A DNA stretch of 45,774 nt from CAYGZM01 sp964354365 (lineage in GTDB: Bacteria; Planctomycetota; Phycisphaerae; Sedimentisphaerales; Anaerobacaceae). Numbering within the stretch: the first letter of the stretch is position 1; each line of letters begins with the position of its first letter. The translations under genes were made by a program, and so were the position numbers. Positions 15,227 to 23,454 of this stretch are shown one piece after another. Location: assembly GCA_964354365.1 (NCBI GenBank), contig CAYGZM010000011.1, forward strand, positions 1 to 45,774, written 5' to 3'. Under the pieces are notes generated by a model. It did no database searches, was not told where the DNA came from, and worked only from the letters and a program-made list of their open reading frames with translations.

Positions 15227-16747
15227 ATGAATCGACGTGAGTTCCTCAGAGCACTTGGTATCGGCGCTGCATCTTTGGGCTTATCGGGTTGTGCGGCTGC
15301 TTCGGAGCGAAGCGGCGGCAAGGCTTTGAAGGAGCGGCCTAACATTCTTTTTTGCATCGCGGATGACTGGGCCTGGCCGCACGCGAGTATCGCAGGGGAC
15401 AAGGTTGTAAAGACGCCGACGTTCGACCGGGTTGCGCGCGAGGGTGTGCTGTTCGAGCACGCTTTTGTCTCTGCGCCCTCGTGCACCCCGTCGCGCGGCG
15501 CTATCCTGACGGGTCAATGGCACTGGCGGCTGGAGGAAGGAGGCAACCTCTGGAGCACGTTGCCGGCGAAGTTCACGGTGTATCCGGATTTACTGGAGAA
15601 GGCGGGATACCACATCGGTTTTACGCGCAAGGCTTGGGGGCCGGGGTACGATGAGCCTGGCGGACGGACGCGGAACCCCGCGGGCCCCAGGTTCAAGGAT
15701 TTTGCACAGTTTCTGCAGGCCCGCCCCGTTAGAAATTCTCTGGTGGAGGGTGCTGACCGTGGTGGGCTTGGGATTTCTAACGGGGCCCGCCCGGAAGGCG
15801 CCCCGTTCTGCTTCTGGTTCGGCAGTAATGACCCGCACAGGCCGTACAAATGGCAATCAGGCGTTCAAAGCGGAATGAAGATAGAAGACGTTAAGGCGCC
15901 GGCGTGTCTGCCGGACAGCGAGCAGGTCCGCACGGACATCTGCGACTATTACTGGGAGGTGCAGCGATTCGACACGGAGGTGGGCGAGTTGTTGAAGGTA
16001 CTCGAAGAAAAGGGCGAGCTGGATAATACGCTTGTGGTTATTACGGGTGACAACGGCCTGCCGTTCCCCCGGTGCAAGAGTAATTTGTATGATCGGGGTA
16101 CGAACGTTCCCCTCGCGGTTCGGTGGCCCGCGCAGGTAAAGGGCGGTCGCGTGGTTGAGGACTTTATCAGCCTGTCGGACCTGGCCCCGACGTTTCTGGA
16201 GGCATGCGGGTTGAAGCCGACCGGAGATATGACGGGCAGAAGCTTTTTGAACGTGTTGACTTCGGGCAAGTCGGGGCGCGTTGATCCGAAGCGCGATAAG
16301 GTCTTCACGGGGATGGAGCGCCACACGGATCGGCGGGCCGGGGGCGTAGGCTATCCGATGCGGGCGATACGGACGTATGATTATCTCTACATTCGGAACT
16401 TCAAGCCGGACCGCTGGCCGGCCGGCGACCCGGAGGGCTACGGCGACATCGACGGCTCGCCGTCCAAGACGTATATGATGGAGCACCGCGATGAGCCGGG
16501 GGTCAAAAGACTGTTTGAGCTGGCCTTTGGCAAGCGACCTGCGGAAGAGCTTTACGATTTACGCAAAGACCAGGATCAGCTCAATAACGTGGCGGACGGG
16601 CCCGGGTACGCCAAGTCGAAAGAGAAGCTTGCGGGAGCCTTGATGGCCGAGCTGAAAGCGACCAAAGACCCTCGGGCGCTCGGCAAGGGAGATATATTCG
16701 ACAAGTATCCCTACTACGGCGCAGGAGCGCCGAAGAAGAGCCGTTAG
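15227..16747 (+). CDS. Tat-exported sulfatase, sulfamidase-like, interrupted in frame by a 62-bp element
   Basis: This 506-residue S1 sulfatase has the Tat signal MNRREFLRAL, lipobox LSGC (19-22), ILFCIADDWAWPH and CTPSRGAILTG (Cys86 is the formylglycine site). The text around ADDWAWPHAS resembles enzymes annotated as heparan N-sulfatase. Residues 168-189 (VRN to ARP) are encoded by an inserted element and its 4-bp duplication; without them the chain reads QARPEGAPFCFWFG, which suits the family. The frame could also start at 15188, overlapping the previous stop as ATGA, but AAGAGGG before 15227 and the Tat position favour 15227. Whether the enzyme is active with the 22-residue insert is unknown. 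Confidence 0.9.
   Translation: MNRREFLRALGIGAASLGLSGCAAASERSGGKALKERPNILFCIADDWAWPHASIAGDKVVKTPTFDRVAREGVLFEHAFVSAPSCTPSRGAILTGQWHWRLEEGGNLWSTLPAKFTVYPDLLEKAGYHIGFTRKAWGPGYDEPGGRTRNPAGPRFKDFAQFLQARPVRNSLVEGADRGGLGISNGARPEGAPFCFWFGSNDPHRPYKWQSGVQSGMKIEDVKAPACLPDSEQVRTDICDYYWEVQRFDTEVGELLKVLEEKGELDNTLVVITGDNGLPFPRCKSNLYDRGTNVPLAVRWPAQVKGGRVVEDFISLSDLAPTFLEACGLKPTGDMTGRSFLNVLTSGKSGRVDPKRDKVFTGMERHTDRRAGGVGYPMRAIRTYDYLYIRNFKPDRWPAGDPEGYGDIDGSPSKTYMMEHRDEPGVKRLFELAFGKRPAEELYDLRKDQDQLNNVADGPGYAKSKEKLAGALMAELKATKDPRALGKGDIFDKYPYYGAGAPKKSR
15724..15785. mobile_element. 62-bp MITE-like element inserted in frame in a sulfatase gene
   Basis: CCCCGTTAGAAAT at 15724-15736 is perfectly repeated in inverse at 15773-15785 (ATTTCTAACGGGG). 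Both ends abut CCCG (15720-15723 and 15786-15789), a 4-bp target duplication. Element plus duplication is 66 bp, exactly 22 codons, with no stop in the frame used. Removing it leaves an uninterrupted, family-like sulfatase sequence. It encodes no transposase and would have to be moved in trans. Confidence 0.85.
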
Positions 16748-16908
16748 TCTCGTTGACAAAGCCCGTCTCGTGAGCGAAGCCGACACCGCGACTCTTGCGA
16801 CCCTCGCCGCGGACAGCGAAAACATCCTTCTCGTACATCAGAAGATATCGCTCGGGCCGTCGTGCGTTCTCGTGAATCGTTTCTCTCGCTTGCTCGCGCC
16901 TATCCGGC

Positions 16909-17853
16909 TCACCGGCGGCCTGGGCCGGGACTCCAGGAACGCGGACTCCCGGGCGAGGTCACGACGTTCACTTTCTCGCGGAATTGTTCGAGGTTGAGTG
17001 CGCCCTTCAAAAAGCTGTCGATATCTGATTTCTTGGCGCGCAAGACCAGCATCTTCGGCGCTCCGCCCTGATCTCCAGGTCCACAAACCACGGTAATGAC
17101 CCACTCGTCGGGCGCCAGGCACCGTGTGTTTGCCGCGTGCTTGAACGTCTTGATCAGATTTGTCTGGAAGTCGTCAACCTTTGCGGCATCATAAATTTTC
17201 TCCGGATCATCCCGTTTCTCAAGTGCACCCGGCTGCCCGTACAATTCCTGCTCAGCCTGGCGCCAGATTACGTCGGCAGGCTCGTTAGGCTCGGGTTTCT
17301 CCTTTTCGTCGTTGGGTCCCGGGGCGAGCGGAAAGCTCACGCTCATCAGAAACACCGCTGCGTAACCCTGTAAATACATGCACGAGGTGTTGCGGCCGCC
17401 TCCTCCGAGAGCGTAAGTGAGCAGATCGAGTTCTTTGCCTGAAACACCGCGAAAATAGACGGGATCAAAGTGCGAACCGCCCGAGATCGCGCCTGCAAGG
17501 TTAAGCTCTTTGTCAAAGATCCGGCACATAATGTTCAGGTCTTTACTTGCCGTTAAGACAAACTCATTACTGTCCACGACCGGTATTACCAGAACGGCCC
17601 CGGCATCTCCGGATGCTGTATTGGTAGAGTAAGTGCCAAAGAAGCCCGGCTTAGGCACAATCGAGAGCGTCTGCGTGCTCGTCGCGAGCGACTGAGGACC
17701 GTTGAATTGGACCGCCTGATCAACTCCGACCGCCCGCGTGCTCGTCGCCATCGGCCGACGACCGTTGAGCGCGACCGCCTGTTCCATTCCAAAAGTAGGC
17801 GCCGCCAAACCAAAAACCACAACAATGATAGAGGTTAGCTTAATGGTCTTCAT
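16909..17853 (-). CDS. Secreted protein of unknown function, third gene of an ECF sigma operon
   Basis: This 314-residue protein starts with a signal peptide (MKTIKLTSIIVVVFGLAAPTFG). The mature N-terminus holds two tandem copies of a 21-residue unit: one begins MEQAVALNG and contains MATSTRA, the other begins VDQAVQFNG and contains LATSTQT. The rest has GAVLVIPVVDSNEFVLTASK, a charged Pro/Glu linker (about 180-195) and a C-terminal region ending in a Ser/Pro/Gly-rich tail. I do not recognise the family. AAAGGAG precedes the ATG. It is 15 bases after the anti-sigma-like gene, so it is the third gene of that operon and a plausible regulated or sensing partner (inference). Confidence 0.7.
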   Translation of the reverse strand: MKTIKLTSIIVVVFGLAAPTFGMEQAVALNGRRPMATSTRAVGVDQAVQFNGPQSLATSTQTLSIVPKPGFFGTYSTNTASGDAGAVLVIPVVDSNEFVLTASKDLNIMCRIFDKELNLAGAISGGSHFDPVYFRGVSGKELDLLTYALGGGGRNTSCMYLQGYAAVFLMSVSFPLAPGPNDEKEKPEPNEPADVIWRQAEQELYGQPGALEKRDDPEKIYDAAKVDDFQTNLIKTFKHAANTRCLAPDEWVITVVCGPGDQGGAPKMLVLRAKKSDIDSFLKGALNLEQFREKVNVVTSPGSPRSWSPGPGRR

Positions 17854-17868
17854 CTTTTTGCTCCTTTG

Positions 17869-18618
17869 CTATTGGGGTTGCTGATGTTCTTGCACATCGG
17901 GAAATGCTCCATCGGGTGAAACAACGTTATAAAGCTGCGCCAAGCCTTGCTTTGTTCTTGTCAGTTCGCCGCGTGTTTGTTCAGCCAGGCTGACCAGGCC
18001 GGTGTTCAATCGCGTTGTGTCCTTGATTCGATTCGATTCAATGTGTCGCATCGCGATGGTGACCCACTGACGGTCTTGCTCCTGTGCGGCGGCGATGGCC
18101 TGCACAAGATCGTTGAGAAGCTGATTTGTTAAGGCGCTGGAAGCGTTCAACGTCTTGACTGCATACTCATTCAACTCGCGCCGGTGCTGCTCCCCGAGTC
18201 CGGCTGCGAACGCATTGAGCTGCTCACTAAGCCCGGCGTGATATACGGCAAGAGCCGTCTGCCAGCTGCGATTCAGCTCCTCCGACAGTTCCTCACGAAC
18301 GGCTGGTTCAAGCGACGACCTCAACCGGTGCTCCAAGGCAGCCTCAAGTTCACGTATGTCCGGCGGCTGCGGTGCTGAAAGACGACCGGCAAGATACCCT
18401 GCGACAATCAGCACCGCCGCCGCAGCCGCGGATCTTGTTAGAGAGCTTGCGAAAATCAATCTCCAGATGTGCGACTTAGGCCGTCGGTGAGATTCGCCTT
18501 GGCCCTCAAGGGTCTGACGTACTCGCTCCACGGCACGGCTGGTTGCATCGGGCGTAGGCTCTATTCGTGAAATGCGTTCAAGCCGACGGCGGATCTCGTT
18601 TTCGTCAATTTTTGACAT
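17869..18618 (-). CDS. Membrane anti-sigma-like regulator with a long helical outer domain
   Basis: This 249-residue protein has a short cytoplasmic N-terminus (about 1-60, starting MSKIDENEIRRRLERIS), one membrane segment (about 65-85, AAAAAVLIVAGYLAGRL) and an alpha-helical, coiled-coil outer part rich in Glu, Gln, Leu and Ala. There is no zinc-binding HxxxCxxC motif. Position directly after an ECF sigma gene, overlapping it by 14 bases, and the single-pass topology support an anti-sigma role. The frame is open upstream, but AAGGAGG ahead of the ATG at 18618 marks the start. Confidence in function rests on context. Confidence 0.75.
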   Translation of the reverse strand: MSKIDENEIRRRLERISRIEPTPDATSRAVERVRQTLEGQGESHRRPKSHIWRLIFASSLTRSAAAAAVLIVAGYLAGRLSAPQPPDIRELEAALEHRLRSSLEPAVREELSEELNRSWQTALAVYHAGLSEQLNAFAAGLGEQHRRELNEYAVKTLNASSALTNQLLNDLVQAIAAAQEQDRQWVTIAMRHIESNRIKDTTRLNTGLVSLAEQTRGELTRTKQGLAQLYNVVSPDGAFPDVQEHQQPQ

Positions 18619-19141
18619 CGCTTGCCTCCTTATCGGGATATGGCTGGCCGCGCATAAGAGTATTGCGCAACCGATCCATTGCTCTGGCGCACAAAGCGCG
18701 GACGTGATGCGGCGACCTGCCCAGTTGGTCGGCAATATGCTCATAAGATTCCTGCCCGATATATCGCATAACAACGGCCTGGCGAGAGACTTTGTCGAGC
18801 CGTCCGATTGCGTTAAGAGTTTCTTCGAGCTCTTCAGCCTCTATGAGGCTCGTCAAAGGAGAGACGTTCGGGCAGGTTGGCTCCGGGACTTGCTGCAGTG
18901 CTGCGGCAGGCTGCCTGTGTTTTCGTCGCCAGTCAAAGGCAAGGTTGACGGCGCTCCTGCGGGCATAAGCATCGAAATTCTCAATCTTCCGGCCGTTCCG
19001 GGCCTTATTGAGCTTTATGAATAATTCCTGCATGAGTTCCTCAGCCACATCCTTGCGCAGTGTGAGTTTTGTCAGGAGCGAGTATAAAGCAGGTCCTGAC
19101 GCGTCCAACATCTCCGAAAGCTCGTTCTGTCTGTCTGCCAA
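18605..19141 (-). CDS. ECF-type RNA polymerase sigma factor
   Basis: This 178-residue protein has sigma region 2 (about 15-75: LRKDVAEELMQELFIKLNKA, then AYARRSAVNLAFDWRRK) and region 4 (about 110-165: RLDKVSRQAVVMRYIGQESYEHIADQLGRSP, written here in parts over residues 113-143). The start is a TTG with GGAGG five bases upstream. It leads the operon of sigma factor, membrane anti-sigma and secreted protein. A TATAAT box lies 36-41 bases upstream. The signal it answers is unknown. Confidence 0.9.
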   Translation of the reverse strand: MADRQNELSEMLDASGPALYSLLTKLTLRKDVAEELMQELFIKLNKARNGRKIENFDAYARRSAVNLAFDWRRKHRQPAAALQQVPEPTCPNVSPLTSLIEAEELEETLNAIGRLDKVSRQAVVMRYIGQESYEHIADQLGRSPHHVRALCARAMDRLRNTLMRGQPYPDKEASDVKN

Positions 19142-19176
19142 AAAACCTCCCGCTGCCTGTTTTTTATGGCGTCCCT

Positions 19177-19207
19177 ATTATAGACGGGCTGCGCAGCCTG
19201 GGCGCAA
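19177..19207 (-). promoter_or_regulatory. Candidate promoter of the first ECF operon
   Basis: On the minus strand TATAAT covers 19182-19177 and TTGCGC covers 19207-19202, with a 19-base spacer. The -10 box is perfect and the -35 box is weak and rather far, so the operon may use activation or self-regulation. Confidence 0.45.
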
Positions 19208-19248
19208 CAGCTTTTTTGAGGTAAATTCGCCGGATCGCCGATGCGCAT

Positions 19249-19277
19249 AAAAAGGGCCGGGCGAGGTTGGCCCGGCC
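19249..19277 (-). terminator. Rho-independent terminator after the phosphodiesterase-methyltransferase gene
   Basis: On the minus strand GGCCGGGC (19277-19270) pairs with GCCCGGCC (19262-19255) around a 7-base loop, followed by C and five T residues. It isolates the fusion gene from the ECF operon downstream. Confidence 0.85.
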
Positions 19278-19303
19278 AGAGTATCAATGACAGCGACAGG
19301 GAG

Positions 19304-20917
19304 CTACTCTTCTTTCTCAATCGTCTTGTTGAGCGGACAGGTCCAGAAGTAAACCGTGTGCTCGCCTCCGTTTTCGCTTGCGGTCACCTCAACGACCTTG
19401 TCCGGCTTGACGCCTCTCATTGCGAAGTCGTGTGAGACGATCCGTGAGCCCGGCTTGAGCTTATCCAGCTGAGGAATGAGCTTCACGTTCAGATCCGGAA
19501 GCAGGTAGAGAGTGACAACGTTTGCCTTGGACAGGTCGAGCGTGAAGATGTCCTTGTGCTCAATTGTAACCAGATTGCCAACGTTGTTCTTCTCCACGTT
19601 TTCAAGCGATTCTTGTATGCGCTTCGGGTTTATATCGTAACCTACCGCCTTGCAGCCATACTTCTTGGCGGCGGTCACCACAATCCTGCCGTCCCCGCAG
19701 CCCAGGTCATAAACCAGGTCGTCTTTCGTCACGTTCGCCAGCTCAAGCATCTTGTCCACAACCTCTTGGGGCGTTGGGACGAAGATGACGTCCGGCTTGC
19801 GATCTTTCAGGGATTCATCCACCACACTCTTCTTCGTTTTGGGCGGACCAATCTTTGCTGGCGCGCGGTTGTCCGGTTTCATCAGCGGGATGCCGTCGAG
19901 TTTCGGCTCGATCTTGTTGATATCCAGGCCATACGCCTCGAGTATCGTCGGGGCCACGTCCTGACGCCGGCCGTCGCGGTTCACGTTCTTGTTGTTCGTG
20001 GCCAGGAAGACGTAGGGTGCGAAGCCGTGTCCGTTTGCGTCCTCGTTGAACCCGTGATCGGCCGTAACATAAAACTGCGTCTTGTCGGCCAGCCCAAGCT
20101 CCTTGACCTTGTCCATGATTTTGCCGGTCCACTTGTCGTTGGAGATCAGGGCGTCGTTGTACTCCTTCGAGTTCTCCCCCTTCTGGTGCCCGCTGTGGTC
20201 AACCTCGGCAAAGTGCACAAAGAAGAAGAATGGTTTGTTCTTGTACTTCTCCAGAAGCTCCATCGCCCGCGTGCCGACCTTCTCATCAAGCGTCAGCCCG
20301 AACTCCCAAACATCAACTGCCTTAGACATGTTGTAGTAGGGCTGGCCCGGAATAAGGCGGTACTTTACGCCGTTCTCCTCGACAATCTTACCCTGCGGCT
20401 GTTTCCCCGCACCAGGATCGGGTTTTCCATCAGCACGTTTCTTCTTTTTGGCCGCGGCATCCTTCTCCGCACCTTCATTGTCTAAACGGATCTTCGCAGG
20501 CGGGTCGTTCGCTCCGCAATGGGCCTTCTTGCCGATCACGGCAACTGTCACGAATTTGTCCGCCCCGAACTGCTTCTCCAGCCGCTCAAAAATGCTCAGC
20601 CCCTCCGGGACAGGCTGGAATCGGCCGTTGCTATACACACCCGTCACCTGCGGATAGTAACCGGTAAGAATCTGGGACCAGCCGGCCTTGGTGTCGGTAG
20701 TACCCTCGATGTCAATCTTGACAAATACCCCTTGCTCGCCAAGCTTCTTCAGATTCGGCAGCTCACCGCGGGCCAGGGCCTCGTTCACGTGGTCTCTCTG
20801 TGCCCCATCCCATCCAAAGAGTATGATGTTTTGTGGCTTCTCCACCGCCGCCACAACAGGCTGGCCAAACGCCAGCACACAGACAACCAACAGCAGATAG
20901 ATTACTTTCCTTGACAT
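19304..20917 (-). CDS. Exported phosphodiesterase/phosphatase domain fused to a SAM methyltransferase domain
   Basis: This 537-residue protein has a Sec signal peptide (about 1-24, ending VVAA). Residues about 28-340 form an alkaline-phosphatase-superfamily domain of the type I phosphodiesterase kind: IILFGWDGAQRDHV, TTDTKAGWSQILTG (probable Thr nucleophile), FAEVDHSGHQKG and TADHGFNEDANGHG as metal-binding parts. After a Lys-rich linker, residues about 376-537 are a class I methyltransferase: VYDLGCGDGRIVV (motif I), GYDINPKRI and IEHKDIFTLDLS. An exported methyltransferase lacks an obvious SAM supply, so the second domain may bind something else. The frame opens upstream, but AGGGG before the ATG at 20917 sets the start. 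Confidence 0.87.
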   Translation of the reverse strand: MSRKVIYLLLVVCVLAFGQPVVAAVEKPQNIILFGWDGAQRDHVNEALARGELPNLKKLGEQGVFVKIDIEGTTDTKAGWSQILTGYYPQVTGVYSNGRFQPVPEGLSIFERLEKQFGADKFVTVAVIGKKAHCGANDPPAKIRLDNEGAEKDAAAKKKKRADGKPDPGAGKQPQGKIVEENGVKYRLIPGQPYYNMSKAVDVWEFGLTLDEKVGTRAMELLEKYKNKPFFFFVHFAEVDHSGHQKGENSKEYNDALISNDKWTGKIMDKVKELGLADKTQFYVTADHGFNEDANGHGFAPYVFLATNNKNVNRDGRRQDVAPTILEAYGLDINKIEPKLDGIPLMKPDNRAPAKIGPPKTKKSVVDESLKDRKPDVIFVPTPQEVVDKMLELANVTKDDLVYDLGCGDGRIVVTAAKKYGCKAVGYDINPKRIQESLENVEKNNVGNLVTIEHKDIFTLDLSKANVVTLYLLPDLNVKLIPQLDKLKPGSRIVSHDFAMRGVKPDKVVEVTASENGGEHTVYFWTCPLNKTIEKEE

Positions 20918-21634
20918 TGTTTGGTTCCCCTTCAAAATTGTCCCTTAATATTTCCAAAATTAAACATAACAGTGCACCAGTTCCCCGGTTTGAAAAGAGT
21001 GCGAGTCACCCGTTCACATCCGGTCTAACAAAGACGCAGCCGCCCGGAACTTTATTGCCGCAATCTCGAATAGCGGCGAAAAACAACGGACGGCTGTTGC
21101 TATTATCCACCGCCCTATTCTCAAACGCAAGAGATTTCCCTCGGCTTCAACATCGGAACAAGTGAGGTTCTAAGATTGGCACAACTACAGCCTGCACAAA
21201 GACTTAACGCCGCCCCTTTGTCGGCGCAAAGTCTCAGCAGCCGCACGAGTCACCGTTTCCACACTGCATGCTCCCGGCACGCACAATAAAGGCCGGGTCA
21301 GGCTCGACATCGGTATGGACCCGGCGGATCATCTCTTCAAGATTGTAATCAGTTCTGGATATTTTCCTTTTTTCCGGGACGTTCGCGGTTTCGTACTCGT
21401 ACCGCGTTTCACAAGTACTGCGACTATAGCGTCATTTCGACCGAACGAAGCGAGCGGAGAAATCTATTCAAACAGCCAAATTCCATTTGCCCCATAGTCG
21501 TCCCATTTATGAAACGCGGTACTCGTAGTTCGGGCGCAGTTGCTCCGATAACGGGTTTTCAAAGAAACACAGTGCGACGATGATTGCTTTTATCGCGTCG
21601 GCTTTCGACCGGGCATCAGCAGTTTTGGGCGGCG
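20918..21634. other. 700-bp intergenic region with a MITE-like element and repeats
   Basis: No convincing gene is visible on either strand. Contents are an 8-bp inverted repeat GCCGGGTC (21292-21299) / GACCCGGC (21318-21325), the MITE-like element at 21402-21518, and a 'gtcatttcgaccgaacgaag' repeat inside it. The promoter for the fusion gene should lie near 20940-21000 on the minus strand, but I see no clear pair of boxes. Confidence 0.5.
21402..21518. mobile_element. MITE-like element with inverted ends and a 9-bp direct repeat
   Basis: The arms TACCGCGTTTCA (21400-21411) and TGAAACGCGGTA (21510-21521) are perfect inverse copies. A second inner pair, CGACTAT (21421-21427) and ATAGTCG (21494-21500), is in register. 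The 9-bp GTACTCGTA flanks the unit directly (21393-21401 and 21519-21527), like a target duplication. Inside lies a short dispersed repeat ('gtcatttcgaccgaacgaag'). There is no coding capacity. Confidence 0.55.
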
Positions 21635-22567
21635 CTATTCCACTGGTTTGCCGTAAACCGCGACCTCAATGTACTGGTTCAGGTCGTCGCTCGTGTTGCC
21701 CCTGCTGTACAGCCGGACGTAGCGGGCCTTGACGCCCTTGGCGTCGATCAGCCTGCCCTCGTTGGTCTCGGTATAGTGCTTGTCTTTGCCGACGCCTAAG
21801 CCCGCGGAGTTGTCGATGTCGTTGTTGAACAGCGTCTTCACGTTGGTTATGAAGTCGCGGTCGTCGGCCACCTGCACCACTACATCATAATAAACGCGGG
21901 CCTGCTTATGGTAATGCCAGACGACAATGGCATATATATTACACGCCCTCTCAAGGTCAATCGTCACATGCTGGGTGAACGGCCCAAGCTCAACATAGCT
22001 GCCGTCCGCCGCTTCTTTGTCGCCGTCGGTAATCATCTCGATCTCGCCGATGATCGGCTCTTCATCACTGCTGGAAACCGGCTTTCCTTCTGCAACGTTC
22101 TTCGTCCCTGCCGGCGCCAAAAACGGCGGACGAGGCCTGCCGGTCGGCCTTTCGAGATTCGCCACCCGTGTATCCTGCGGAGTCCCGACAAACATCGGCC
22201 TGGGCAACTCAAGCTCGATCGGAACCAATTCGGGCGTGCCTGAATAAACAGGTTCGGAAATAGACGTTTTTTGCTCGGTGGTATCTACTGCAACTCTGGC
22301 GGTGTTGCCCGGCTTGATCAGTTGATACGCCCCGATTGCAACCACGATCAGCACGGCGGCGGCGACGGCAAGCTTCAAAAACGGGCTTTTCAGAATCGTT
22401 GTCTTTTGAGTCTGAGACACGGCCTTCTTGACTTGCACCTGTTTGGCGGTTTCATTAAAGACGCCGAGCATCTGCCGGCGCAGGCCTTCGCGGTGCGCGA
22501 GATTCGGCTTATCGTCAATCCTGAGCCGGCTGACAATTCTCTCGAAATCGGCTTCGTCTTTGAACAT
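21635..22567 (-). CDS. Membrane anti-sigma factor with an extracytoplasmic discoidin-like domain
   Basis: This 310-residue protein has a cytoplasmic N-terminus (about 1-60, starting MFKDEADFERIVSRLRID), one membrane segment (about 64-84: LKLAVAAAVLIVVAIGAYQLI), a Pro-rich linker (about 100-150) and a C-terminal beta-sandwich that looks like an F5/8 type C (discoidin) domain: VAEGKPVSSSDEEP, MITDGDKEAADGSYVELG, HVTIDLERACNIYAIVVWHY and ARYVRLYSRGN. Discoidin domains bind carbohydrates or cell surfaces, so it may sense a glycan and release the adjacent sigma factor (inference). It starts one base after the sigma stop. No zinc motif is seen. Confidence 0.82.
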   Translation of the reverse strand: MFKDEADFERIVSRLRIDDKPNLAHREGLRRQMLGVFNETAKQVQVKKAVSQTQKTTILKSPFLKLAVAAAVLIVVAIGAYQLIKPGNTARVAVDTTEQKTSISEPVYSGTPELVPIELELPRPMFVGTPQDTRVANLERPTGRPRPPFLAPAGTKNVAEGKPVSSSDEEPIIGEIEMITDGDKEAADGSYVELGPFTQHVTIDLERACNIYAIVVWHYHKQARVYYDVVVQVADDRDFITNVKTLFNNDIDNSAGLGVGKDKHYTETNEGRLIDAKGVKARYVRLYSRGNTSDDLNQYIEVAVYGKPVE

Positions 22568-22568
22568 C

Positions 22569-23165
22569 TTACGTTTCCCCCTCGAAAGATTTCTGCAAGC
22601 TCTCTCGCAGCTTGTTTAGGACCCTGTGCAGCGTAACACGCGCTGTCGTCTGCGTAATATCCAGTATCTGTGCAATTTGTTCAAACGGGAGATTCTCAAA
22701 AAACCTCAGCGTTATGATGGTCTGGTGTTCGCTCTTCAGTCTCAAAATGCCGGCATACAGCCTTGGCCAGTCGAGCTCGCACAAGCCGTCGGTCTCGCGG
22801 GACGAGGCAGCCAACGACTCGGCGGCCCTTGCGAACAGCCTTCTGCGCCGCGACGTTTTTCTTATGTAGGCGTTGGTCTGGTTGACGGCGACCGCGTAGA
22901 GCCAGTTTCTAAAATCCTGCTCGGTTCGCCCCCTGAAAGACCGAATCCTGCGAGCCACTTCCAGAAACACGGTCGAAGTTACATCTTCTGCAATCTCCCT
23001 GCAAAACAGCCGATGGACGCAGAATCGGAAGATTCGTTCGTAGTACATCTCATACAGCCGACCGAGGGCATCGGCGTCCGTTCGGGCCTGGACCACCAAA
23101 TCCCCGGGATGGCTGAGCCCGCTGGCGCCAGCGGCGTCCTCGGTTTGCCTAATGGTTTTTGCCAT
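22569..23165 (-). CDS. ECF-type RNA polymerase sigma factor
   Basis: This 198-residue protein has region 2 (about 30-100: ALGRLYEMYYERIFRFCVHR, EIAEDVTSTVFLEVARRI, FRNWLYAVAVNQTNAYIRK) and region 4 (about 140-185: LKSEHQTIITLRFFENLPFE, QIAQILDITQTTARVTLHR). The start is uncertain: ATG at 23165 (MAKTIRQTED) fits the family length, an ATG at 23177 adds four residues, and neither has a good ribosome site. It is followed after one base by its discoidin-bearing anti-sigma. No promoter is clear in the leader, and the next gene on the far side is divergent. Confidence 0.9.
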   Translation of the reverse strand: MAKTIRQTEDAAGASGLSHPGDLVVQARTDADALGRLYEMYYERIFRFCVHRLFCREIAEDVTSTVFLEVARRIRSFRGRTEQDFRNWLYAVAVNQTNAYIRKTSRRRRLFARAAESLAASSRETDGLCELDWPRLYAGILRLKSEHQTIITLRFFENLPFEQIAQILDITQTTARVTLHRVLNKLRESLQKSFEGET

Positions 23166-23346
23166 AACACCAACCATCGTCACAGATATTATTGCGCGGA
23201 CGGCGGTTATGTTACACGATGGCGGCGAAAAAATCGTGCAAAATGCCGCTCCCAAGACCACGGATCGTGAGAGTTACCCGGATTTGTAATCCTGCCCCGC
23301 CAGGTCCCTTTGAGCAGGTCGCGGTCGATATAGGATGCTAAAGTCT

Positions 23347-23411
23347 GTTTTGAATTTCGGGTTTTGGTGATTCGGATTTGTTTCGGATTTCGGATTTAGT
23401 GCTTCGGATTT
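23347..23411. repeat. AT-rich dispersed repeat between the ECF and R-M genes
   Basis: The text 'gattcggatttgtttcggat', 'ttcggatttagtgcttcgga' is a relative, in opposite orientation, of the repeat at 3382-3440 ('aatcctaagcacgaaatccg'). It marks the boundary where base composition falls toward the R-M gene. The rest of 23166-23654 holds only the promoter below. Confidence 0.5.
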
Positions 23412-23454
23412 GGCCCCGCCAGCCTCAGGCCACGATTTTTGCGGGGAAATCGCC

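Noticed and set aside
19304..20917. Calling the N-terminal domain a fifth sulfatase
   Set aside because: There is no C-x-P-x-R signature; the TDTKAGWSQILTG stretch instead fits a Thr-dependent phosphodiesterase.
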